Assembly: GCA_034766995.1 (NCBI GenBank)
Contig: CM068317.1
Span: 37,229,749-37,293,748 of the forward strand
Source: Acanthacorydalis orientalis
Taxonomy: Eukaryota; Arthropoda; Insecta; Megaloptera; Corydalidae
Length of the DNA: 64,000 nucleotides
Reading direction: 5' to 3'
Position 1 is the first letter of the stretch. Each line of letters starts with the position of its first letter. A program made the position numbers and the translations under genes. Below are positions 12,207-24,690 of this stretch, piece after piece. Below the pieces are notes generated by a model. It was not told where the DNA came from. It did no database searches and saw nothing but the letters and a program-made list of their open reading frames with translations.

Positions 12207-12212
<6 letters not shown>
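11426..12212. other. AT-rich non-coding stretch
   Basis: I see no gene or repeat family member here. Confidence 0.55.

Positions 12213-12262
<50 letters not shown>
12213..12262. repeat. (TA)n microsatellite
   Basis: A perfect TA tract of about 50 bp. Confidence 0.96.
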
Positions 12263-12268
<6 letters not shown>

Positions 12269-13660
12269 TATATAAATCTAGATATCTCTTAAAATATGAA
12301 CCATCATTGACATAATCTAATTTTTTTAAAACAAAATTAATCTAAATTATTTCCAATAAAAAACTTACATTCATTACAAAATAAATTCCAAAGTGGGATC
12401 AATAGGATAACTAATTTTTAAATATATAAAAAATAGAATTTAACAACTAAATTTCATTAATATTTTTTATTTCAGTCATAATTGAAAACAAATGTTCGTG
12501 AATTCAAAACGTTGAGTAAATATTAAAAAATTAACAGATAAACAATCAATCTATAACAGCTGTGGGTTTGAACTTGCAATAAAGTGCATTCTTGGGTTAT
12601 ACATATACTGTTTCTTTTAGTAAAAAAATTCAGACATAAATTGAAGTAAGGAATTAATAACAGTCGTATAGCGTTCATTCGTGATTAATTGACCTTAAAA
12701 TGATGAATAATAATAAATCTTATAGTTAACAGAACTGTTTTCCTTGATGACGTAAAGACTTTCTTTAATATTTTTAGTACAGCAATATTATTTAATTAAA
12801 AAAGCTCCAGAGAGTCATGTAAAAAAACCGATCCAAAAATATGTGACAAAAATTGAAGTATTTATAAGACCACATAATTGAAATTTATTTTTAGAAGTAT
12901 GCGTAGGTAGTATTTATAATTATATTTATAAATATAACAAACTCCTGCAGATATAAATAGATCAGAAATCAATTTTCATAATATTTAAAAAAAAATTCAA
13001 AATATAAACAATTTCCAAGATACCAAATCGATATTACAGCCAGTCAATAAATTTCTTTATGGAAAATATATAAAAATATGTGAAGGAAAAAATGTGTTCA
13101 TGAAGTTCAACGATTTCCAATTTAATAACCAACCAATTCAACGATTTCCTATTTAATATATTAATGATTTACTGTTTTCAACTTACAAGTAATTCAACAG
13201 TTTTTATTTCTAATTATATAGATAATTTACTTATTAGATTTTGTTGTAAATTCATAAGTTTACATTAAGGTAGTAAACACAGTTTTAACAATCTAAATTG
13301 ATAGAGATGATTATAAAAAAATTATTTCATAACTGTTAACATCTGTTTCCCTTATTAAAAAATATTAAAAAAATCATAAATGAAAAAAGGTTGATATTCG
13401 AATAAAAAAACTTAATACTTTACACATTGTAATTTAATTAATAAATAAATAAACAAAGAAGTAAAATATTATATGCAATAAAAAGTGTCCCAAAAATAAA
13501 AAATAAAATTAACCAACTTAAAATACTCTCCAATTACAGACAAATGATACTTATAATATATTTACTCTGAAAAAAAAACATGTTACAATACTTAAAATTC
13601 CGGTAGATTCTTCAATCAGATATAAATATTTTCCAGTCAGATAACAAGAATTGAACGTAC
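12263..13660. other. AT-rich non-coding stretch
   Basis: I see no gene, RNA or element here. The direct near-repeat CAACGATTTCC/CAACGATTTCC near 13107-13150 is a short local duplication. Confidence 0.5.
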
Positions 13661-13875
13661 TGTACATAATGACGGTTGCAAAAGCAATGATGCTCATCCC
13701 GCAGTTCTTTTTGCCGATTGTATCATTCGACGGAGAATGAAGGAAAGGAAAAAAAACAATGAAACACTTTGTTTTTTTTTCGTTCCTTTTTCATATGCCG
13801 CGGCGTTTTGTTTCCTCGTCTGCGAGTCTTCATCGTTTTGATTGTTACTCTGGTCTTCGACGTCTATTACGGATC
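13661..13875. other. GC-elevated island with purine/pyrimidine hairpin
   Basis: A G+C-richer stretch holding a strong inverted repeat. An A/G-rich arm at 13738-13759 (ATGAAGGAAAGGAA start) pairs with a T/C-rich arm at 13769-13793 (TTCGTTCCTTTTTCAT end) around a loop of about 9 bases, with small bulges. CCGCGGCG follows. Short frames to the right (to 14045) have no recognisable domain. It is a candidate regulatory or structured-RNA region; I cannot assign a function. Confidence 0.4.
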
Positions 13876-14298
13876 TCTTGTTTTATAATGAGCTGATGAT
13901 AGTCGGTTGTTATTTCGTCTTTTTACTGCCGACGGAACAACAAGTTCATGTATCTCCAGAGAGAATAATAATAATTTTCGATATTATGTTCTGGATATGT
14001 CAAGATTATATTGTGTATTTTTTCTCCTTACATTATGACTCGTAAAATACATAAAGATCTCTTTTACTTATTCGATGTTGTATTTCTCTTTATAAACTTT
14101 AAGGTATAATAAATAAATATGTACTTCAATAAATTATGTATTTGATATGTCATCATATCTTTCGTTATTGTTTTATTTATGAAATATGCTTGTGAGAAAA
14201 TTGTCTTCTTTCAGAAAAAAGACTGCTGCACTTGAAAAAAATGCAGGAAAACAACTTACAAAATCTGATTACACGATACAAACAAGAATTACATACAT

Positions 14299-14301
<3 letters not shown>

Positions 14302-14351
<50 letters not shown>
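14302..14351. repeat. (TA)n microsatellite
   Basis: A perfect TA tract of about 50 bp preceded by ACATACATAC. It produces Tyr-Ile frames on both strands. Confidence 0.96.
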
Positions 14352-14353
<2 letters not shown>

Positions 14354-15480
14354 ATTTGTAAACAATGAAATAGATTACTAAGAAAAAATAACTGTTTTGA
14401 TATTAAATAATAAAAATATAGTAAGTATTTAAAGTTATAAAAGTTTAAAAATAATCAACTGGATTTTATTTAAGCTTGTTTATCTGTAAAAAGGAAGTCT
14501 TACAAATCTTACTGTCTTCATACTGTTTTAACAAATGATGCCATTTAAGCTCCTTGAGTTACAAAATATAAGCTTTGTGTCTGTGAGGTATAAGTCATAT
14601 ATTTTGTAACTAACACTTAGCTATTAACCACATTAGGGACAAACAAACAATGGAAGTAACATACTAATAGTATTAATTTTAAACGAATGTCAGTAAGCAA
14701 CTTCTAAAAAAAGAATACAGTGAAAATGTGGAAACTAATATTATGCATATTTAAATAAATTTGATTTCAAAATTTTGGGCACGAAGTGTTTATTAATATT
14801 TCTATTCTATAACAAAAAATCAAATAGATATGTAATTTGTACATTAATTAGTTATAAGTAAATACATTTCATTGTGTATGTTATACAAATCATACGATAT
14901 TAAAAAAGTATTTTAGATATTAAAAAAAAACGTTTTATATAAAAATGTATAAAACAAGACATTTAAAAACGATTATCATAAATGAAAATTAAAAAAATTG
15001 AGTTAAAAATAAATTTCAATTCCAGCTTTAATTCAGAGCTTATCTGATATTTTTTTTAATATATATTTTATATTTAAAGAATAAAATCATGCCCTGTATT
15101 AATTTATAATTGCATTAAAAAATTAATAATTTTATAAAGTACTGATTTATGTTACAATCAATATAATTCTCTTTTCTTCCATGAAAAAAACGATTACACA
15201 AAGCGCTTAATAAGCTTCGATCTGGACAACGTTCCAAAATAACCTAACTACAAAAAAAAAGAATTGACAAAGATTGATGACGATAGTAATACTCGAGAGT
15301 AAACAGATTATTACTAATACCTCTACCATCGAATTCAGAAAGTCGAATATTTACAAACAATTATTATTAAACTCATTAGCAAACATTTTTTTGTTTGGAA
15401 AGACAGTGACAAATAAATTTATTAAATTTAAAAAGAGAGAAGAAAAATCGAAAAAATAAATATCTACAGAAAAATTATTC
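14352..15480. other. AT-rich non-coding stretch
   Basis: I see no gene here. A 61-codon frame at 15274-15459 is lysine/asparagine-rich, as expected from AT-rich DNA, and matches no family. Confidence 0.55.
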
Positions 15481-15489
15481 AACAGTTCT

Positions 15490-15790
15490 CCAATTTATTT
15501 GTCAAGTCATGTGATGTGAACGCGTCTGCCAATAAAAGAACGACGTCCAAGGAGGCTGTCAATGTCGTCACGGACCGTTGAGACAACAGGGTGAGTTGGA
15601 AGTATATTGGGAGGGTAACGTTAGTAAGGCTGACTCTGTCGCCAGTGCCGCACAGAGGGGTAACTGTGTGCACATATACATTTTCCCATCAATCAGTCTA
15701 ATGTCAACACTTGAACATAGCCGAAGAATGTCGGTAGCTCTGTATATTGAAAGAAAAGGAAGAAACCTACTATGAACGATAATTGGAATG
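15490..15790. other. GC-elevated island, possible exon or regulatory DNA
   Basis: About 300 bp with markedly more G+C. Three overlapping frames of 64-75 codons on both strands are open because A/T-rich stop codons are rarer here, so open frame alone is weak evidence. A donor-like AG|GTGAGT lies near 15588 and a CCAATAAAA string near 15531. No protein family is recognised. Conservation in related genomes would decide between exon and regulatory element. Confidence 0.35.
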
Positions 15791-15899
15791 ATCAAGAAGT
15801 TCTTTCTTACACCAATTTTCTATGATAAATGAAACTATTAGATCGATGACACCAATTACAAAGTATATGTTGTATGTCTAAATTGGTTTAGTAAAACTT

Positions 15900-15902
<3 letters not shown>

Positions 15903-15952
<50 letters not shown>

Positions 15953-15990
15953 ATAAATATATACATATGTGTATATATATATATATATAT
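15903..15990. repeat. (TA)n(GT)n compound microsatellite
   Basis: TA tract 15903-15940, then (GT)6 at 15941-15952, then interrupted TATA/GTGTA units and another short TA tract to 15990. Confidence 0.94.
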
Positions 15991-16420
15991 AAAACCGATT
16001 AAATTAAACAAGTACTGACCATTTTAAACCTATATAAACTCATTTTCCTTTATACGAAATCTTTTTATTTCGCACTGAATCTGTTTTAAGACAGTAACTA
16101 ATGCATATTAGCCTGTTGAAAAATACATGGAAGAATAATTCCTAATCTCAGAAACTTTCCTCTATATCTAACAAAATGACATTACATAGTACCAAATTGA
16201 CTTGGTGTTCGATAATGTTCTTAAATAATTTGAGTACAAATGATACTTCAGTATTAAGAAGATTTTGTTTTTTCGTATAAAAGTATTTGAATTTAATTTC
16301 ATATAAATTTATTTAATAATACATACGAACACAATAAATCAATTTATCACTTATATAAATATTTTAAGAGCAATTGTTGGTTTCAATAAATGAATAAAAT
16401 TTAAAATATTGGGATGGTTG

Positions 16421-16610
16421 TATAATTTGTGATAAAAAATATTCAATAAATGATTATTGATAATTTCTGATTGTTGTATAAGCAACAATCAAAAATGATC
16501 AATTATAATTTAGTGAAAATTTTTAATGAGAAAAAAATTGTAGTTTTCTGGACACAAAAACAATCATTTGTGAAAGTAGAACCACCTACATTGGAAGAAT
16601 AGTACTGCGA
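16421..16610. mobile_element. Fold-back MITE (family FB), compact copy
   Basis: An inverted repeat about 190 bp long. At the centre, TTGATAATTTCTGATTGTTG pairs with CAACAATCAAAAATGATCAA around TATAAG. The outer right arm TTTTCTGGACACA then CAATCATTTGTGAAAGTAG is the inverse of the family end (CTTTCACAAATGATTNTTT). Related arms occur at 18.7, 21.0, 22.8-23.2, 34.4-34.7 and 54.2 kb. There is no coding content, so mobilisation would need an enzyme from elsewhere. Confidence 0.65.
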
Positions 16611-17092
16611 TACTTGTATAATTTCATAGAATAATGAATATTGGAATAAAAATGTTCCTACTAAATTTTATATAAATATATTACATACCATACAAAAAAA
16701 ATCTAATAATTTAAATAATTTTAAAGAAAAATGAAAGCGTCTTAAAAGTATTTAAATAATACATAAGAAATGAGAAGAATCTTAAAAATGTATAAAATAT
16801 TAATTTAGTCTACAAAATTGGAGTCAAAAAGAAACTGATTTTGTTGCTGGCCTATTTATTAAAAGTGTTTATTGTATTAAAAAAAATATTTGAAAAAAAT
16901 TTCAACGGTATATATAGATTAAATATACGAATATAAAATGAATCACAGCAAAAAATATCGACCAATGCTCTTCTGTTGTTGAGATATTTTACAAAATATT
17001 GAACTGTAACTCTAAAACAGAAAAGCTATCATAGTTACATACATATGGATCCAATTTGCTGAGAAAAATTTATACATATGTATGAATATCTC

Positions 17093-17099
<7 letters not shown>
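16611..17099. other. AT-rich non-coding stretch
   Basis: I see no gene or recognisable repeat here. Confidence 0.5.

Positions 17100-17151
<52 letters not shown>
17100..17151. repeat. (TA)n microsatellite
   Basis: A perfect TA tract of about 52 bp preceded by ACATA units. Confidence 0.96.
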
Positions 17152-17153
<2 letters not shown>

Positions 17154-17625
17154 CGGGAAGTAACTTTCCGTTCACTTATATATTGTCACCACAGTTATTT
17201 CGCTTGTTTATTTTTGCACAAACAGCGATCTGTCTTTCTTGAGACATTCAAGTAATCACCTTCACACACCCTACTATCCCATTCTATATCTCTAAACCTC
17301 CACCAAACCATATATAAGATTAAACAGAGATATATATTTTGAAAATGAAGTAACTACCCACCGACCTACACTTATTATATCGTTCGGAATTTTTTCCACT
17401 TTATTTTATAAGGTATATCTCGTGTATAATTATTCACTTACGCGAAATTCGATATTTGAAGGGAAGTAGACATTTTCCATTAGTTATTAAAATAAAAAAA
17501 AGTATTCAGTCCATTTAGAAATTTGATACGGATGGAGGAAGTTCTTTAGGGAATTTTGTAAAGCGAAATGTATGAAAATGGACTTTTGAACTTCAGTAAA
17601 TAGAAATAATACAATCAAATTAACA

Positions 17626-17660
<35 letters not shown>

Positions 17661-17696
17661 CATGTATATATTTATATATATATATATATATATATA
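17626..17696. repeat. (TA)n-TGTA-(TA)n compound microsatellite
   Basis: Two TA tracts (17626-17651 and 17672-17696) separated by TGTATGTATGCATGTATA-like units. Confidence 0.93.
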
Positions 17697-18004
17697 AAGA
17701 TAATAAATGTAACATACGAAGCATGCCTCTCAAATTCAATGTTTGCTATAATGATCGGATACTGTACCATTTTATATTTCACATTTTAGAAGAAAATTAT
17801 CAAAAGGAACAAATCCAGACAGCAAAATAACAACGAACATGAAAAAAGGTACATTTGACAAGGGGATAAAAATAAGATTACGTAATAGAGAAAATCCTCT
17901 TATTCATAAAACGACATTATACCCGTTTGCAAAAATCACCCTACACATCAACTGCAAGCTTTTATATATACATATATACAAACACCCCACATATACAATT
18001 ATGA

Positions 18005-18008
<4 letters not shown>

Positions 18009-18055
<47 letters not shown>
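18009..18055. repeat. (TA)n microsatellite
   Basis: A perfect TA tract of about 47 bp. It lies inside an open frame on each strand (17839-18231 + and 17904-18185 -), which I treat as artefacts of the tract. Confidence 0.96.
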
Positions 18056-18057
<2 letters not shown>

Positions 18058-18099
18058 TATGTATGTATGCTAACATTCCTAAATATTTCTACGCATATG

Positions 18100-18270
18100 C
18101 CAGCAAAATATACACACAATATAGAACGCATATGCGTGCAATTTTCGTATAACGAGCGAACAAAACGGTCGTACAGTGCACGCACAAAAACGCCGTTAGA
18201 CGCGAGTAACGGGCGTCATTTATACCGTTAGTTACGACTTAGCGGCCGACACACATACCCCAATGGTTAA
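18100..18270. other. GC/CpG-elevated island
   Basis: A small stretch rich in CpG (GAGCGAAC, CGGTCGTAC, CGCCGTTAGACGCGAG, GTTAGCGGCCGAC-like words). No coding structure is recognised. Two TACCGTTAG/CCGTTAG-type words recur within 40 bp. Possible regulatory DNA. Confidence 0.3.
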
Positions 18271-18666
18271 CGGAGCTATGGGTTATGAATAATTCTTTTG
18301 GATATGCAACAAGCTCGTATGCATATAAAATTCTAATTGTTTATATACAGCGTGTATTAAAATATTCAGCATTTTTATTCGAACAACTCACATCTAAAAC
18401 GATAGTGTTTGCTGACTGTAAGATTGAATAGTCAATTGAAATGTGTAGAACTAGTAAACAAAGATTTTTTTTAAAACTATTCACAAACTGACTTTATACA
18501 AAACTTCAAAAATGTGAATAAAAGATTAATTTATAAAAAATGTCAAATTATCATCATACTGTGTTTGATCTCGTTTAACATTATTTTTATATTAAATATC
18601 AATTTTCAGAGAAAATAAAAATTACTTTTATAATAAATAATTAGTAACAAAAAAACGAGTCAAAAA

Positions 18667-18946
18667 CAGTTCCGACACAGGCAAAGTTCTCTTTCACAAA
18701 TGAAATCATTTTTCATCTCATAGACCACACCAAAATTTTTCTCATTAAATATATTCAATATATTAATATAGCTTGGTAGCAGTATTGGTTGTCACTTATA
18801 GGCATTTCGATGGTAAGATGATGACGCTGCCATCGAAATTCGCATAAATGACAATCAAAAATAATTTACTGAATATATTTGATCGAAAATAATTGGTGTG
18901 GTTTGTGCAGCGAAAAAAGAAATGAAAAAAATGACCATACTGTACG
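18667..18946. mobile_element. Fold-back MITE (family FB)
   Basis: About 280 bp with inverted arms. The left arm is AGTTCCGACACAGGCA, CTTTCACAAATGA, GACCACACCAAAATTTTT. The right arm is its inverse: AAAATAATTGGTGTGGTTTG, then AAATGAC and ATACTGT. The interior contains its own hairpin, ATTTCGATGG (18804) with CCATCGAAAT (18830). The left end matches the 21.0-kb copy (AGTTTTGGCACTGTGGCTAA) and the 54.2-kb copy. Non-coding; the 94-codon minus frame crossing it is fortuitous. Confidence 0.7.
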
Positions 18947-20450
18947 TTACATACAACATACAATATATAAAACATATATAAAACGAGAAAGTTGAATTTA
19001 AAAATATTTTTGTCCTGAAAATCTGATAAAAATTGAAAAATTTGACATTTTTCGATAGCTAAAGATAATAAATATTTCATATTTTACGAAGAAACTATAT
19101 ATATATATATATATTGCAGACATGTATAGAAGTTAAAAATAAAATTCCATTTGTTCTACTTATAAATAGAACAATTTGTAAAAAAAATATTTAAAACAAA
19201 TAATATAAAGTTGTAACTTATAATTAGACGAAAAGAAGAAAATATTGATTAGTTTCGAAACAATATAAAATAGAAACAAATCAAACATTACACATGTTTA
19301 ACATTTTATTAATATAAAATCGAAAACAATTTAAATAACATTTTCTAAGAAAATGATCGATAATATTTATATCAAGAATATTCGAACATTTCACATATTT
19401 TAAGTGAACATTTTTATATAAAATAGTTATTTGTTACGACAAACTGTCGTTCATTGACAAACATTCAAAAAGATACGATATCTGAAAGATAATTTATAAA
19501 ATTTCATCAGTACGCCTAGAAATACTCATTTCAAACTGAGTCGAATAAATCATTGATGTTTCTGCTTAATGAGACGTGGTGACAGTTAATCGTAAAACAT
19601 ATTTTTTACAACCAAATAGCAGGATAATTTGTTATATATATACATATATATATACAACTAGATATAAATAAATAATTCTTTGTATAAACATAATTCTTTG
19701 TATCAGGATCTACTCTATATTATGTTTAAAGATAAATCTCTTATAAAAGTACCTTCAATTTTCAATAGTAAAAGATATGAATAGAAGAAATAAAGTAATA
19801 TAATAAAAACTAATAGCACTACTCTCAATTCTTGTACAATACAAATTATTAGACATATAAATTGAAAAAATATATTTTGAGAAGATAAAAAGGATTTTAT
19901 ATCTGAAAAATGAGTTTACTTATTACTGAATATTATAATATTGATTGTATATTTATTTTTTTCTCATTATATTATGTATTCGATGATACAAATTTATTAT
20001 ATTGTTTTTATTGCTTCCTTTCAAAAGTTACTATTTGCATTTTAAAAATATAAATAATTTTTAAAAATATTTATAAAAATAATATCAAAATTTGAAATTA
20101 AAATAAACGACCCTTGTTTAATAAGTTTAAATTCAATTCATAATCATTCAGTACATTTTTGTAAAGTATATGATGTAAAATACTGAAACTGAAACATAAG
20201 AAAACTATAAGTTATACTTTTTTTAATTATACTGAAACATGATAACGCAATAATAAAAACATGTAAATATCCTTCATAAATAATCTGAGAACGTCAGTGT
20301 TTAAATAATCTATTTTTCTCATTTTATGCATACAAACTACCATCTAAAATTAATTGAATTCTGATTAATAATCACGAACAGTATTTTATAATAGAATGAG
20401 AAGTTTCGTATGTTAGGAAAGTGCAGCGACTCTATCATAAATTTAAGAGA
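18947..20450. other. AT-rich non-coding stretch
   Basis: I see no gene here. A short TA tract lies near 19100-19114 and an interrupted TATACATATATATA near 19635-19654. No recognisable element. Confidence 0.55.
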
Positions 20451-20454
20451 AAGT

Positions 20455-20625
20455 AAAGTAACATATTAGAGCGTGCTGTAGTCAGCGCAGATAGCATGCA
20501 AAAACGGATCATAATTCACATTCTCTAATCAGCCATGAAAATCCCTATTCCTATCCCCAACAGCCAAGGCACATTGTGATCTGCATGCAGTTTTTAATGT
20601 CCTGGTGCCAGGAATTCTGAAATTC
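20455..20625. other. GC-elevated island
   Basis: A less AT-rich patch with the palindrome CCTGGTGCCAGG near 20600 and two GCATGCA words. No frame or domain is recognised. Possible regulatory DNA. Confidence 0.3.
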
Positions 20626-21042
20626 ATTTATCATATTTACATTAATAAAATTATTTGAATTAAATTTGAAATATTTTAAATTTACTTATAGGTAGATTTA
20701 AACAGTAAAAATAATATTAAATTCAATATAAATTTATCGTTCAGCCGCTTTTTATAGTTTAAAGTAAATATAAAAATATTATATTATAAAAGCTCCCTAA
20801 GTCATTTAAAAGAGTCAGAAAAGTTATTACTTTCTTATTGATGATATTGTAAATATATAAAGTGCCTATCATAGCTAAATTGTATTTTTTTGAAAAAGAC
20901 AACAAAAAATTGTCCAATATTTATCAATAAGATATGAAGCTGTTGAGCAGAACTATATTCCAAACAAAATTAGAATTTATGCCTGATTATAAAACAAAAT
21001 TAGTATAATTATGATTAGAGAAAAATATATTACATTTCGCAG

Positions 21043-21190
21043 TATAGTTTTGGCACTGTGGCTAAATTCACTATCACAAATTAATTTTCAATTCCTCACA
21101 CAAACCAAAATACAAGTTGTGATCAAAATTTTTAAAAATTATTTACTGATCATTTTGATTATTGCTTAAGAGTATTTTGAACGAGATGCC
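21043..21190 (+). mobile_element. Fold-back MITE arm (family FB)
   Basis: A single arm: TATAGTTTTGGCACTGTGGC, then TAAATTCACTATCACAAAT, CACACAAACCAAAAT, TTACTGATCATTTTGATTAT. It aligns along its length with the 54.2-kb copy and, reversed, with the 23.17-kb arm. No matching inverted arm is visible to the right, so this copy is probably truncated. Confidence 0.65.
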
Positions 21191-22081
21191 ATCCATTCGT
21201 AAAGCGTTAAGGTATAGAATAATTGTAGTAGTTTCTTTAAATTAGACTAACTATCAATCTGATGAATGTAATATATAATAGCCGGTTTTAAAACAAGTGT
21301 TTGTAGCTAAAGGTCAGTCGAATATCTAAAGAAGGTAATTTTTTTAGGGACAGTCAGATATATCATATTGTTTAGAATAAAATGAACATTAATGATCATT
21401 CTATCTTTCTTGATATAATTCGGACCAACGCCTGTATTAGAATGAGATAGCGATATTGGTTTAACAATGTATGGTAGAAATCTAATTACACACAAATGGT
21501 CAAATCGTATTTGTAAAATACATTTTTTACATATTTTGTGTAGTAGTTACTGTTATAATAGTACTTTTTAACAGTCATAGTTATAGAAAATAAATAGAAA
21601 ACTTTTACTTATATTTTTTTCTTTTTCTATTATAATGAGAAAACCATTTTTTTTCAAAATACATACAAATTAAACAGACGCAGTAATTGTTATACTTAAA
21701 ATTATATATTTAAAATGATAATTTAAAATGATAATGATACTTTTTATATCTTTAAAATTTTATGTTATATTTAAAATGAATAAAACAGATACTATAAATA
21801 TTTGTCAGAAGGGGAACTTTTGGTTCAATGAGAATCTCTGTAAAAAAAAAACTTTTTATTAAAGCAATGGTTCATTTTCCAATTCATGATTTTCAAACTG
21901 CAATTGATAAATAGCTTAATCATTTAAAAGCGAGTGTAAGACCACAAATAATTATTTCGAATGAATTTTTGTGATTTCTAATTTCTATATAATGCAGAGT
22001 AGTACTTAACAAGTGGTAAAAAATTAGAAAACAGAAAAAAATTGTAAGATTTATTATTATTCAATTTTTGTATTTGTAATA

Positions 22082-22084
<3 letters not shown>
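21191..22084. other. AT-rich non-coding stretch
   Basis: I see no gene here. A 62-codon minus frame (21307-21495) matches nothing known. Confidence 0.5.

Positions 22085-22129
<45 letters not shown>
22085..22129. repeat. (TA)n microsatellite
   Basis: A perfect TA tract of about 45 bp immediately left of a CpG-rich island. Confidence 0.96.
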
Positions 22130-22131
<2 letters not shown>

Positions 22132-22440
22132 GGTTGGTATCTTAAAAAAAAGCTCAAAATATTCAGCAGGCAGCCGTACGATTAACGCACGTCGCAAACA
22201 GGTGTTAACTGGTCGACGCCAGCATCTAGCGTATTTATATCGACGTGTTAAAAAACAGCCCGTCGCGATCTTATCAACAGCGTCCGTTGCCCTGGCGTAC
22301 GTACACGAGGGTAGACTTGACCCCCGCAAACCACATAGGGTTTTCTACCGCTCGCCCATCTTTTACACACCTACACACAAATATGTACGTGTTACATACA
22401 TACGCACGGTTATACATACAAATGAATGTATATGAACCAA
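22130..22440 (+). other. CpG-rich island with 101-codon open frame
   Basis: The CpG-rich part (about 22170-22350) contains GCACGTCGC, GTCGACGCC, CGTCGCGATC and similar words. A frame at 22130-22435 encodes 101 residues; its first ~70 are basic (INARRKQVLTGRRQHLAYLY, RRVKKQ) and carry a short hydrophobic run (PVAILSTASVALAYV). A second plus frame and a minus frame are open over the same bases, so this is not strong evidence of coding. I recognise no family. It could be an exon, a lncRNA or regulatory DNA. Confidence 0.25.
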
Positions 22441-22739
22441 CAACTAGCAGCGGTCATGCAAAAACACACACACACACCCTTTATTCTATAAGGGAAAATA
22501 GAAAAAGTGAAAATTGTCAGGAGCTGTGAAAAGTACGTTGTTTTTTTTCAATTACTTTTTATGAAAGTTTTGTTTTAATTCTATCGTTAATTATTAAAAA
22601 AATATGTTAAGAAACAACTTTTAATCACACATTGATTTAGAAATGTGCTTAAAATTGAATAAAATTTTAAAAAAATCTCAGATCAAAATATTCACTTTTC
22701 AACTTTATTGAAATTGTAAAAAGTAAGTAGTTTTAAATA

Positions 22740-23174
22740 TTTATTTAGTAAATTTTTTTATTTTTATAAATGATTTTTTCACTTGCTACTCAAACCACCA
22801 GAAAGTTTTCCAATCAAAAATGTTTCATAAATGATAAATAATCAAATTGATTAATGCTTATGAACATTTAAATACAGATTTATCCAATCTCGAAGTGCTT
22901 AGTTACTGAAAATTATGAAATTCATATTTAACTGTACTGTTTACTGCAGTACTCTGAGTATGAGCCAATATGCTGCAAAAGAATATGAATTTCATGAGTT
23001 TTTGTATCTAAGCACTTTGAAGATGATTCAATCTTCATTTCAATCCTCACAAGCATTAATAAATTTATAAACAATCATTTATGAAACATTTTTTATTAAA
23101 AAACTTGCTGGCTGTTTGAGTGATAAACGAAAAAAATATTTGTGAAAATGAATTCAGCCATAGTACCAGAACTA
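22740..23174. mobile_element. Long fold-back element (family FB)
   Basis: This is the longest inverted repeat in the window. The left arm (~22740-22935) and right arm (~22980-23174) share, in opposite orientation, ATGTTTCATAAATGATNNTT, TTAATGCTTRTGA, AAGTGCTTAGNTAC and ATGAAATTCATATT. The loop is about 45 bp. The right end, reversed, reads TATAGTTCTGGTACTATGGC, the family terminus; the left terminus is eroded. No coding content. The arms could form a long imperfect RNA hairpin if transcribed. Confidence 0.75.
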
Positions 23175-23821
23175 TATTGTAAAGTTGTTTTTTTTATTTA
23201 ATAACAAGACATTATATTAAACAGAACTGACTCAAAATTTAAGGAATGTTTTTAGAAAAAAATATTTCCTTTATTTTTTTTTCACTATTAAATCGTACAA
23301 TAGTTAGACCCAAGTAAGTTAAAATTGAGAATAAATTAAAAACAGCATGCAGGTTAAAAAAATAATATTACTTCTTCTAAAAGTTTTATATTCGTTAACT
23401 TATCTTCGAAGACAACATTTAAAAATATATTTTAGCCATTAAGATAAAAGTAAAAGCTAAGGTAAAACAATCAGGGTAATAAAAATATAATAGAGACAGA
23501 ACCGGTATAGGTATGTTAGAAAAAATTATAAAATTTAAAAATAATAACTTTTTGTGACCTAAATGTGTTTTTTTTTGCAATGGATTTAAATGTAAATTCG
23601 CTGTTCAAAAAATAAACTAAATGGAATACAATTTTCAGATTTTTATACAAATATTACAAAACATTCTGAACGAAAATTTACTGTTACTATTATTGGTAAA
23701 TTAGGGTTAGTAAGATTTATAAAAAATCAAAGTTGTATGTTTAAGTTGTACAATTTTTGACTTGTCAGTAAAAAATGAGTTAAAAAAAATAAAAAAGCCT
23801 GTCCTTGAAAAGTGCAAATGA

Positions 23822-24020
23822 TTATTACGAATTGTCACCGAGGACAACGCGCATGTCCAGATCATTCTTTGTACAGCTTAATTTCACTATGTGAATTTCC
23901 CACTGCGCCACTTTTCCCTTATGTACTGTGAGTAAAAGTCGTCAACTAACAAACACTGTTGTGCTAGTGTTAGTTTCACCGCCTCCCGTGATAATTTTCT
24001 ACACTGTGCGTGTGTAAATT
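23822..24020. other. GC-elevated island
   Basis: A G+C-richer stretch with GGACAACGCGCATGTCC and a bulged hairpin, AACTAACAAACACT pairing with AGTGTTAGTT around 23945-23976. No open frame or domain is recognised. Candidate regulatory DNA. Confidence 0.3.
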
Positions 24021-24564
24021 AGTATGTAGAGTCATAAAAGATTGTGTAGATTGGATTCAAGTTATGACGTTAGGGACTTTAAGGTTTTTATTCTTTTCAT
24101 TTCTCTGTGTTCAGAAAAAAGAAACGCCACGTAAACAGTCGCATGATACACTGCAATAAGACTTTTGGGATAATGAATGTCATTGATTTTGATTATTCGT
24201 TAAGGTGTGAGAAAATATCGAAAGAACGTATCAGATCAAGGAATCTTTAAAATAGTAATGTAATTAGCAGTCTTTCCCAATGCGATAAGAAATTCTTTTG
24301 AGTTTTTTTTTTACAAATTACATAGTTGTTTGTATACAAAAAACCATACACATATATGGGAAATATACGTGAAACTGAGTAGGTTGTTTGAAAATTATCA
24401 AGAAACACATATATGGAAAATAGGAAATTTATTTATAACACAACTTAATAATAAATGTAGTCAAAGAAGTTGTTAATATACTCGTATAAACTTATTAATG
24501 TTACGATTTATCTAAATTATGATTATAAAACAAACTGAAATGCTGTAAAAAGCATCTAAATACA

Positions 24565-24568
<4 letters not shown>
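24021..24568. other. AT-rich non-coding stretch
   Basis: I see no gene here. The word ACACATATATGG occurs twice (24348 and 24405), a minor local duplication. Confidence 0.5.
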
Positions 24569-24610
<42 letters not shown>

Positions 24611-24641
24611 CAATATATATATATATATATACATATATAAA

Positions 24642-24685
<44 letters not shown>
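24569..24685. repeat. Interrupted (TA)n tract
   Basis: Three TA tracts in about 117 bp, interrupted by TTATCAA and by ACATATATAAATATATATTA. The block is nearly self-complementary and likely to extrude as a cruciform. Confidence 0.95.

Positions 24686-24690
<5 letters not shown>

Noticed and set aside
17839..18231. 130-codon open frame, the longest in the window
   Set aside because: Its middle third is a (TA)n tract, a 93-codon frame overlaps on the other strand, and the remaining residues match no family.
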